This document shows, one piece after another, positions 7,425 through 11,918 of a DNA stretch of 11,918 nt. The position numbers and the translations under genes were made by a program. The first letter of the stretch is position 1. Each line of letters opens with the position of its first letter. The notes below the pieces were generated by a model. It saw only the letters and a program-made list of their open reading frames with translations. It was not told the origin of the DNA and searched no databases. The DNA comes from Candidatus Sediminicultor sextus (GTDB taxonomy: Bacteria; Atribacterota; Phoenicimicrobiia; Phoenicimicrobiales; Phoenicimicrobiaceae), in contig JADBKX010000171.1 in the NCBI GenBank assembly GCA_014894735.1, forward strand, positions 9,408 to 21,325, given 5' to 3'.

Positions 7425-7483
7425 ACTAAATACTTAATACTATATACTAGTTTTCCTATCCACTATACGCTCCATGCTATTCT
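7425..7483. repeat. Heptad-period word repeat in the spacer between the phospholipase-like and PC4-like genes
   Basis: Read on the plus strand, four consecutive 7-mers begin with ACT at 7425, 7432, 7439 and 7446. Four further 7-mers follow at 7456, 7463, 7470 and 7477, beginning with CTAT or CTCC. ACTATAT (7439) also occurs at 10218 and 10225. The 10-mers ACTAAATACT (7425-7434) and ACTATACGCT (7462-7471) recur inverted at 9900-9909 and 9932-9941. No reading frame or RNA gene is seen here. Confidence 0.65.
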
Positions 7484-7491
7484 TCACTCAA
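7462..7491 (-). promoter_or_regulatory. Possible sigma-70-type promoter for the PC4-like/flavin reductase pair
   Basis: On the minus strand TTGAGT (7486-7491, overlapping the last codons of the phospholipase-like gene) is followed after 18 nt by TATAGT (7462-7467). The -10 matches consensus at five of six positions and the -35 at four. The -10 is itself part of a heptad word, so the match may be incidental. Confidence 0.35.
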
Positions 7492-8446
7492 CCGACCCTT
7501 TTAACAGATCAAAAAAACCGTTTAAATAACCTAAGCCCAGTAGTATATCTTTTTTCATAAAATTAATCAGTTCTTGGCTGTCAGGGGAGTTAGCAATTTT
7601 TGTTATTTCTTGTTCCTCAAGTATAAGTAACTCTTGATCATTATCTAATACCGGAAATAGTTTCATAGTCTCTCGATAAGAAGGAGTAAAATCTTTTCTG
7701 GCTTCCTTGCTTAGTTTAATGGCACTACCAGCTACATCATCCACCTTAACAGTTTTCACCTCGGGAAGCAGATTATAAAATTCCACTTTCTTGTGTTCGA
7801 AAAGATATCCATTAAAATCTTCATAACCGTAATGAGCATTGGTCGCCAGTACAGTCAGTTTTTTAGCATTAAAAAATTTCTTAAAAAGAACATCGAAAGG
7901 GACTGGATAGGCATGTTGGGGTTGGGATAAGTCTTCCAAATAATGAACTGCCCGAGCAGCAAATCTAAAGCCCCAATAACTATCATCTCTTCCAAAGGCC
8001 GCTTTAGACATTTCAAAAAAGTGATTGGCTCTTTTGGGGGCATCTCCAGCTTTCAGTAAACCTGAAAACACAGAAAAATACATATGACGATACCCCTGAC
8101 TTCCCCCGGTTAATGCTTGTAATTTATTTAATTCTAAATTAGTATCTAAATCCCAATCCGGTTCGTCTGAATAATTTATAAGAATATCTGAAGCTTTCGT
8201 TTTTTCTCCAATCTTCCCCTCAACATATTTTATTACAAATTCCGGATTATATTCATCCTGGTCTATATCTTCATAAGTATAAGGAGTTATTTCGATTTCA
8301 GGGAAATTGTTTATCCAATCATTATTTTTTATGGCCAGTTCGGTATAAAAAAAGTGACTGTTCCAAGAAAACACATTGATAGAACTTAAGGTCAAAACGG
8401 AAAGAATTAGCAGAATAAAAATTGTTATTTTCTTTTTAAGCTTCAT
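7484..8446 (-). CDS. Secreted zinc-dependent phospholipase C / S1-P1 nuclease superfamily protein
   Basis: A 320-aa exported hydrolase of the three-zinc PLC/P1-nuclease fold. Signal peptide at residues 1-27 (basic MKLKKK, hydrophobic core, ends NVFS|W), giving a mature N-terminal Trp28, which in this superfamily binds zinc with its free amine. The other ligands line up with Bacillus cereus PLC: His31 (NSHFF), an Asp in SDEPDWD (94-99), His121 (YRHMYF), the HxxxDxxxxxH core His168-Asp172-His178 in HYLEDLSQPQH, and His205-xxx-Glu209 in AHYGYED. All nine positions can therefore be accounted for and the enzyme looks active. Only three residues link Trp28 and His31, more like P1 nuclease than PLC. 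Substrate (phospholipid or nucleic acid) is uncertain; PLC-like is favoured by the NSHxxxxxxAI pattern. The start follows GGAGG closely. Confidence 0.85.
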   Translation of the reverse strand: MKLKKKITIFILLILSVLTLSSINVFSWNSHFFYTELAIKNNDWINNFPEIEITPYTYEDIDQDEYNPEFVIKYVEGKIGEKTKASDILINYSDEPDWDLDTNLELNKLQALTGGSQGYRHMYFSVFSGLLKAGDAPKRANHFFEMSKAAFGRDDSYWGFRFAARAVHYLEDLSQPQHAYPVPFDVLFKKFFNAKKLTVLATNAHYGYEDFNGYLFEHKKVEFYNLLPEVKTVKVDDVAGSAIKLSKEARKDFTPSYRETMKLFPVLDNDQELLILEEQEITKIANSPDSQELINFMKKDILLGLGYLNGFFDLLKGSVE

Positions 8447-8559
8447 AATTACCTCCGAAATATTTTTTGGTTCTCACTGCTTGCCTCATCTGGGCTTTCC
8501 CTGGTACAAATAGGGATATAAGTTTCGCGAGAATGACAGAAAAAGTTATTGCCTCAATT

Positions 8560-9681
8560 TTATTTTTCAAAAGGGAATTTATATTTGGATAAACCAAGTT
8601 CTTCTTTTATGACAAGAATCTGTTGCTGAAGATTTTTATTAATAGGTGCTCCCTTATCCTTTCTTTCCAGCCAGGCAATATATTCTTTTTCACCGGCAGT
8701 GTAGATTCTTTCTGCTTCAGGAGCTTTTTTAGAAGCACGAAGAGAACGAAGGATATCTCCGGTAATTTTCTTAAATGATTCGAGATTTGTAAAGGAAGAT
8801 ATGTTAATAGCTATAAAAAAATGCCCCAGATTAATGGGTACGGGTTTACCCTCCTCTACTCCCGATAACATCTTAAGATACTTCCCGTTTTGCAGGGCAG
8901 CGGAAAGGATTTCTACTACGGTAGCATAACCATAACCTTTATAACCGGCCATTTCTTCTCCGATACCTCCTAAAGGAGCAAGCGCAGCCTTCCCTGTTTT
9001 TAAGTCTTGCAAAATTTGATGAGTATCTGTTCTGGTCTTCCCATCCTCTCCGATTACCCAGCCCGGAGGGATTTCTTTCTCTGCTCGGTCATAAAATTCT
9101 ATCTTCCCTCGCTGGGCAATAGAAGTGGCACAATCAAGGACAAAAGGAAACTCTTCATCAGAGGGCATCCCAAAAGTTAATGGGTTAGTTCCTAACATAT
9201 TTTCTACTCCAAAAGTAGGAGCAATAGAGGGACGGGCATTGGTACCGGTAATCCCAATCATTCCTTCTTTAATAGCCATCAAAACATAATAGCCGGCAAT
9301 CCCATAATGAGTTGAATTTCTTACTGCTACCATTCCTAATCCCATTTTTTTCGCCTTTTTAATAGCCAGAGCCATAGACTTTTTGGCAATTACCTGTCCC
9401 ATTCCATTGTGGCCGTCAATAACTGCGTTAGTAGGACCATCTTTAACAATTTCCATATCTGTTTTTGGTGACTGAGTCCCGGCTTTAATCCTATCATAAT
9501 ATATAGGTTTTAAGCGGCCAATGCCATGTGAATCTATCCCTCTTTTATCAGAAGTAATCAGCACATCAGCACATATTCGGGCATCCTCTTCCGGAACTCC
9601 TATCCCTTTAAAAACATCAACCATAAAATTTTCTAAACTATCGAAATCTACCCAAACAATATCTTTAGAATTATTATACAA
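8560..9681 (-). CDS. Ldh_2-family NAD(P)-dependent malate/L-lactate (2-oxoacid) dehydrogenase
   Basis: A cytoplasmic oxidoreductase of the MDH/LDH type 2 family (relatives: YlbC, YiaK, ComC, AllD), interconverting a 2-hydroxyacid and a 2-oxoacid with NAD(P). The protein is 373 aa, normal family length. Motifs: DSHGIGR (50-56) with catalytic-site His52, VIDGHNGMGQV (87-97), NSTHYGIAGYY (122-132) with His125, TNPLTFGMP (165-173), VLDCATS (181-187), GYKGYG (247-252) and GHFFIAI (286-292). It starts with TTG rather than ATG. An AAGGAGG ribosome site 8 nt upstream fixes this, and no better start exists nearby. It has its own near-consensus promoter in the divergent spacer. Family members act on malate, lactate, sulfolactate, ureidoglycolate or 2,3-diketogulonate, and sequence motifs alone do not choose among these. 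Confidence 0.9.
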   Translation of the reverse strand: MYNNSKDIVWVDFDSLENFMVDVFKGIGVPEEDARICADVLITSDKRGIDSHGIGRLKPIYYDRIKAGTQSPKTDMEIVKDGPTNAVIDGHNGMGQVIAKKSMALAIKKAKKMGLGMVAVRNSTHYGIAGYYVLMAIKEGMIGITGTNARPSIAPTFGVENMLGTNPLTFGMPSDEEFPFVLDCATSIAQRGKIEFYDRAEKEIPPGWVIGEDGKTRTDTHQILQDLKTGKAALAPLGGIGEEMAGYKGYGYATVVEILSAALQNGKYLKMLSGVEEGKPVPINLGHFFIAINISSFTNLESFKKITGDILRSLRASKKAPEAERIYTAGEKEYIAWLERKDKGAPINKNLQQQILVIKEELGLSKYKFPFEK

Positions 9682-9689
9682 GATTACTT

Positions 9690-9696
9690 CCTCCTT
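9690..9696 (-). promoter_or_regulatory. Ribosome binding site fixing a TTG start
   Basis: Minus strand AAGGAGG, a near-perfect Shine-Dalgarno sequence, 8 nt before the TTG at 9679-9681. The strong site probably compensates for the weak start codon of the dehydrogenase gene. Confidence 0.75.
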
Positions 9697-9717
9697 GATT
9701 TTTATATTTAAGTTCCC

Positions 9718-9744
9718 ATAGGGGTTTTAAAAATCAAACCCTAT
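9718..9744 (-). repeat. Imperfect inverted repeat at the 5' end of the dehydrogenase transcript
   Basis: ATAGGG (9718-9723) pairs with CCCTAT (9739-9744). Allowing one extra G the pairing continues as TTT/AAA inward. It spans the expected transcription start and early leader just downstream of the -10 at 9752-9757, so it could be an operator or a leader hairpin. Confidence 0.45.
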
Positions 9745-9751
9745 TAAGCTT

Positions 9752-9780
9752 AATATAACAAAATTAGAAATGTTTTTCAA
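9752..9780 (-). promoter_or_regulatory. Promoter of the Ldh_2 dehydrogenase gene
   Basis: On the minus strand TTGAAA (9775-9780) and TATATT (9752-9757) are separated by exactly 17 nt. Each matches the sigma-70 consensus at five of six positions. Transcription would start near 9745, giving a leader of about 65 nt. Confidence 0.65.
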
Positions 9781-9857
9781 TTATTTAATTTCATTAGTTA
9801 TGCAAAAAGTTATTACTTTTGTTTTCTCATCTTTTTTTTCTCTGGTTCTTTTCCTTC

Positions 9858-9941
9858 ACACGATACTCGATACTGATTAGTCGTTAGTGAATAGTCGTTA
9901 GTATTTAGTTAGCGTAGAGCGTACAGCGTTTAGCGTATAGT
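9858..9941. repeat. Heptad-period tract, 12 consecutive 7-mers in one register
   Basis: From 9858 the sequence divides without a break into twelve 7-mers that change gradually. ACTCGAT (9865) is followed by ACT- and AGT-starting words, with AGTCGTT twice (9879 and 9893). Four units then share AGCGT, starting at 9911, 9918, 9925 and 9932. Neighbouring words resemble each other more than distant ones, as expected of a slipping and diverging tandem array. Confidence 0.7.
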
Positions 9942-9973
9942 ATAAATCAATAAACTAAAAACAAGCTTTTTAT

Positions 9974-10001
9974 CTTACACCTTGCATCTTGTAACTTGTA
10001 A
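9974..10001. repeat. Four CTT-starting heptads
   Basis: Four consecutive 7-mers begin with CTT at 9974, 9981, 9988 and 9995. The last two are identical (CTTGTAA). They are in a different register from the tract that ends at 9941. Confidence 0.6.
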
Positions 10002-10014
10002 CCGCTATTTTAAG

Positions 10015-10046
10015 TGGCCAGCCGGATAACCGGGTAACCGGCTGAC
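10015..10046. repeat. G+C-rich octad repeat and hairpin
   Basis: Three 8-mers starting at 10023, 10031 and 10039 share the pattern CGGnnnAC. The arms CAGCCGG (10019-10025) and CCGGCTG (10038-10044) form a perfect 7-bp inverted repeat with a 12-nt loop. At about two-thirds G+C, this block contrasts sharply with its AT-rich surroundings. Confidence 0.55.
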
Positions 10047-10098
10047 TAGTCTTTATCCTAACCACGCAACTAACTAACCAATTAACTCTTTTCTTGTT

Positions 10099-10119
10099 AC
10101 TCATCACTCATCACTGCAT
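10099..10119. repeat. Three ACT-starting heptads (ACTCATC type)
   Basis: ACTCATC occurs twice in tandem (10099 and 10106), followed by the related ACTGCAT (10113). Confidence 0.6.
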
Positions 10120-10170
10120 TTCTATCCGCTAACTTATAATTATAACCCGCATCTTCTAATTTTTATCTTA

Positions 10171-10191
10171 ACTTGCAACTCGCAACTTGCA
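10171..10191. repeat. Three ACT-starting heptads (ACTTGCA type)
   Basis: ACTTGCA at 10171 and 10185 flanks ACTCGCA at 10178, so the central unit differs at one base. Confidence 0.6.
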
Positions 10192-10210
10192 ACCTTCTTT
10201 ATCTTTCTTA

Positions 10211-10245
10211 ACTCGATACTATATACTATATACTCGATACTGATT
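10211..10245. repeat. Five ACT-starting heptads (ACTCGAT/ACTATAT type)
   Basis: Consecutive 7-mers at 10211, 10218, 10225, 10232 and 10239. ACTCGAT flanks two copies of ACTATAT, and the last unit is ACTGATT. The end of this block repeats 17 bp of the tract at 9863-9879 exactly. It ends only a few bases before the GntR -35 box. Confidence 0.7.
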
Positions 10246-10251
10246 ATAGCA

Positions 10252-10280
10252 TTGACATAGCAATATTTTATTGATATATT
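10252..10280 (+). promoter_or_regulatory. Near-consensus promoter of the GntR-threonine dehydrogenase operon
   Basis: TTGACA (10252-10257), perfect, and TATATT (10275-10280), five of six, with a 17-nt spacer. Transcription would start near 10287, about 26 nt before the GntR start codon. This is the best promoter in the window. Confidence 0.8.
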
Positions 10281-10300
10281 ATGAATATATTATTAATATA
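10274..10300. promoter_or_regulatory. Overlapping AT palindromes, candidate GntR operator
   Basis: ATATATT-N3-AATATAT (10274-10290) overlaps the -10 box and start site. TATATTA-N1-TAATATA (10286-10300) overlaps it on the downstream side. FadR-type GntR dimers bind short palindromes and often repress their own promoter, so this is a plausible operator. Low sequence complexity weakens the case. Confidence 0.4.
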
Positions 10301-10312
10301 TAGGTGATATTT

Positions 10313-10936
10313 ATGGTAAATATGGAAATTTACAATGAACTTAAAAAGCGGATAGTCTATCTGGATTACAAACCAAAACAAGTGTTAAGCATTAAAGAAT
10401 TAGCGAAAGAATTTGGAGTTAGCCCTATACCTATTCGAGAGGTTCTCATTCTCCTGGAAAATGAAAAATTAGTACATATAATTCCTAACAACGGCATCTA
10501 TGTCACTGATGTAAGCTTTCAAGAACTGAAAGATGTCTTTGAAGTTAGACTATTTTTAATTGGACTATCGGGGAGGCTTGCCGCCCAAAGGATAACTCCG
10601 GAAGAATTAAATAAATTGAAAGAATTGCTGATGAAAATACAACAAGAAAAAAACAGAAGAAAATTAATTCTACTGGATGCAGAATTTCATGATTTGGTAA
10701 ACTGCTCTACTAAAAATCAAACCTTGGCTGAGACTTTAAAAAGACTACGAAATCAAATTGGCCGCCTCTGGTTCTTTGCCAAAGAAAATGATGCTTATTC
10801 GCAAAAAATACCCGAAGATTTTAAAGAACTTATAAAGGCACTGGAAAACAAAGATCAAAACAAGAGCGAACAGATCATGAAAGATCACGCTATTCACTTT
10901 ATAAATCAGATAAAAATGAGTTTGTATGCTGAATAA
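10313..10936 (+). CDS. GntR-family transcriptional regulator, FadR subfamily with FCD ligand domain
   Basis: A 207-aa DNA-binding regulator. The N-terminal winged helix (about 5-66) has the GntR recognition region LSIKELAKEFGVSPIPIREV and the wing IIPNNGIYV. The C-terminal FCD domain (about 74-200) binds small carboxylate or amino-acid ligands, often through a metal. Of the usual metal ligands, D122 and H126 (DAEFHDLV) and H192 (MKDHAIHF) are visible. The His normally in an EHR-type motif is replaced by Phe170 (PEDFKELIKAL). The start at 10313 is chosen because AGGTGA lies 5 nt before it. A GTG at 10304 would use bases of that site, and the ATG at 10322 is too far from it. It is followed 41 nt later by the threonine dehydrogenase gene on the same strand, its likely target. 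Confidence 0.88.
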   Translation: MVNMEIYNELKKRIVYLDYKPKQVLSIKELAKEFGVSPIPIREVLILLENEKLVHIIPNNGIYVTDVSFQELKDVFEVRLFLIGLSGRLAAQRITPEELNKLKELLMKIQQEKNRRKLILLDAEFHDLVNCSTKNQTLAETLKRLRNQIGRLWFFAKENDAYSQKIPEDFKELIKALENKDQNKSEQIMKDHAIHFINQIKMSLYAE

Positions 10937-10977
10937 AAAAAATATTCTTTAAATTAAATTTACAATAAGGGAAAAAT

Positions 10978-11918
10978 ATGAAAAGAATTTTAATAACCGG
11001 GGCACTGGGTCAAATTGGTTCTGAACTTATTACTTTTTTAAGAAAAAGATATGGCAAAGAAAATGTTATTGCCTCAGACATTAAACCTATACCTGAAGAG
11101 ACGAGTAACCAAGGCGGGATATTTGAACATATCGATTGTTTAGATGCCCAGGAGATTTATTCTGTAATTAATAAATATAGAATAGATACCATATTTCATC
11201 TTGCTGCTGTTCTCTCTGCTGCCGGAGAAAAGAATCCTCAATTAGCCTGGAAAGTAAACATTAATGGCCTTTATAATGTGCTGGAAATAGCCAGGGAATA
11301 TAGATGCGCCGTCTTCTCCCCCAGTTCGATTGCCGCTTTTGGCCCTTCTACTCCCAAAGATAACACCCCTCAAGAGACAATTCAAAGACCTACTACTATC
11401 TACGGGTTAACCAAGGTAACCGGAGAGCTGCTTTGCGATTATTATTATTCAAAATATGGAGTCGATACCAGAGGAGTTCGTTTTCCGGGAATCATTTCTT
11501 ATGCTACCCTTCCCGGCGGAGGAACTACCGACTATGCTGTAGAAATCTTTTACGAGGCAATAAAAAATAAAAAATATACCTGCTTCTTAGACAAAGATAC
11601 TTATCTGGATATGATGTATATGCCTGATGGTCTAAAAGCCGCGGTTAACCTGATGGAAGCTGACCCTTCCCGATTAAAACACAGGAATGCCTATAATGTG
11701 ACCGCAGAGAGCTTTAATCCGGAGCAACTCGCTCGGGAAATCAAAAAATACATTCCGGACTTTGAGATGAACTATGATGTTGACCCAATGCGGCAGGCAA
11801 TTGCCGATTCCTGGCCTAACCGGTTAGACGATACTGCTGCCAGAGAAGATTGGGGATGGTCTCCGGATTATGATCTGAAAACAATGACCAAAGATATGAT
11901 TGAAAAACTAAAGATTAA
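10978..11918 (+). CDS. SDR-type L-threonine 3-dehydrogenase (NAD-dependent epimerase family), open at the right edge
   Basis: An NAD-dependent cytoplasmic enzyme oxidising L-threonine to 2-amino-3-oxobutyrate, the first step to glycine plus acetyl-CoA or to aminoacetone. 313 complete codons are visible with no stop before the edge, which is nearly full length for this family. Rossmann motif TGALGQIG (7-14); NAD-region FHLAAVLSAAGEKNP; Ser116/Ser117 and the catalytic Tyr142-xxx-Lys146 (YGLTK). The stretch RFPGIISY, then GGGTTDYAVEIFYEAI and DMMYMPD, is characteristic of short-chain threonine dehydrogenases such as the Thermoplasma enzyme. These blocks separate it from GalE-type sugar epimerases. 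The zinc-dependent Tdh family is unrelated. AAGGG precedes the ATG by 6 nt. A 2-amino-3-ketobutyrate CoA ligase would be expected nearby but is not in the window. Confidence 0.88.
   Translation, partial: MKRILITGALGQIGSELITFLRKRYGKENVIASDIKPIPEETSNQGGIFEHIDCLDAQEIYSVINKYRIDTIFHLAAVLSAAGEKNPQLAWKVNINGLYNVLEIAREYRCAVFSPSSIAAFGPSTPKDNTPQETIQRPTTIYGLTKVTGELLCDYYYSKYGVDTRGVRFPGIISYATLPGGGTTDYAVEIFYEAIKNKKYTCFLDKDTYLDMMYMPDGLKAAVNLMEADPSRLKHRNAYNVTAESFNPEQLAREIKKYIPDFEMNYDVDPMRQAIADSWPNRLDDTAAREDWGWSPDYDLKTMTKDMIEKLKI

Larger units (their letters stand above)
9682..10303. other. 622-bp divergent spacer with promoters at both ends and a repeat island between
   Basis: The left part (9682-9780) holds the dehydrogenase promoter and leader. 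The right part (10252-10303) holds the GntR promoter and AT palindromes. The middle (about 9858-10246) is a mosaic of 7-bp-period word repeats plus a G+C-rich hairpin. I see no open reading frame worth calling, no tRNA-like cloverleaf and no transposase remnant. Confidence 0.6.

Noticed and set aside
7855..8043. Minus-strand 62-codon frame inside the phospholipase-like gene
   Set aside because: An out-of-frame overlap with a gene whose catalytic motifs run straight through the region.
8447..8559. Regulatory or repeat element between the dehydrogenase and phospholipase-like genes
   Set aside because: Only a 5-bp TCCCT/AGGGA inverted repeat (8498-8516) was found. There is no convincing promoter, terminator or heptad pattern.
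9858..10246. CRISPR array
   Set aside because: Repeat units are 7 bp, contiguous and variable. There are no 24-40 bp repeats alternating with unique spacers, and no cas genes nearby.
10304..10312. GTG start for the GntR gene
   Set aside because: The GTG is part of the AGGTGA ribosome site serving the ATG at 10313.
10978..11918. UDP-glucose 4-epimerase (GalE)
   Set aside because: The Rossmann and YxxxK motifs are shared, but the GGGTTDYAVEIFYEAI and DMMYMPD blocks and the C-terminal region fit short-chain threonine dehydrogenases instead.

Overview
The window comes from an AT-rich bacterium (by eye about one third G+C, with A/T-rich spacers and strong AAGGAG/GGAGG ribosome sites). The solute-binding protein, the 5'-nucleotidase and the phospholipase-like protein carry cleavable signal peptides with no lipobox Cys. 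That fits free periplasmic proteins and hence a two-membrane anaerobe-type bacterium. Lineage cannot be fixed from the sequence; a candidate phylum such as Atribacterota is only a guess.

Layout. Everything from 1 to 9681 is read on the minus strand, so transcription runs right to left. In that order come an Ldh_2-type malate/lactate dehydrogenase (TTG start), a secreted zinc phospholipase C/P1-nuclease-like protein, a small PC4-like ssDNA-binding protein with a flavoredoxin-like flavin reductase, a secreted 5'-nucleotidase with a C-terminal LysM domain, and then a complete HAAT (branched-chain/hydrophobic amino acid) ABC transporter ordered livJ-livH-livM-livG-livF. livF is cut by the left window edge. 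A 622-bp divergent spacer (9682-10303) separates these from two plus-strand genes: a GntR/FCD regulator and an SDR-type L-threonine 3-dehydrogenase that runs off the right edge.

How the genes work together. The liv genes are tightly coupled (4-nt gap, then 1-nt and 8-nt overlaps). livJ is set apart from livH by 230 bp holding a strong 16-bp stem-loop, which suggests that the binding protein is made in excess. The GntR regulator and threonine dehydrogenase form a likely two-gene or longer operon behind a near-consensus promoter with AT palindromes, pointing to regulated threonine catabolism. The nucleotidase and phospholipase-like enzyme would act on nucleotides and lipids outside the inner membrane. 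Overall this is an amino-acid and organic-nutrient uptake/catabolism neighbourhood.

Most unusual signal. Two spacers (9858-10246 and 7425-7483) are built from degenerate 7-bp-period word repeats (ACTCGAT, ACTATAT, ACTTGCA, ACTCATC, CTTGTAA, AGTCGTT and AGCGTNN types). They share 10-bp words, some inverted, and one 17-bp exact repeat sits at both ends of the larger island. No gene, CRISPR or tRNA explains them. No new multi-gene system is evident among the proteins.
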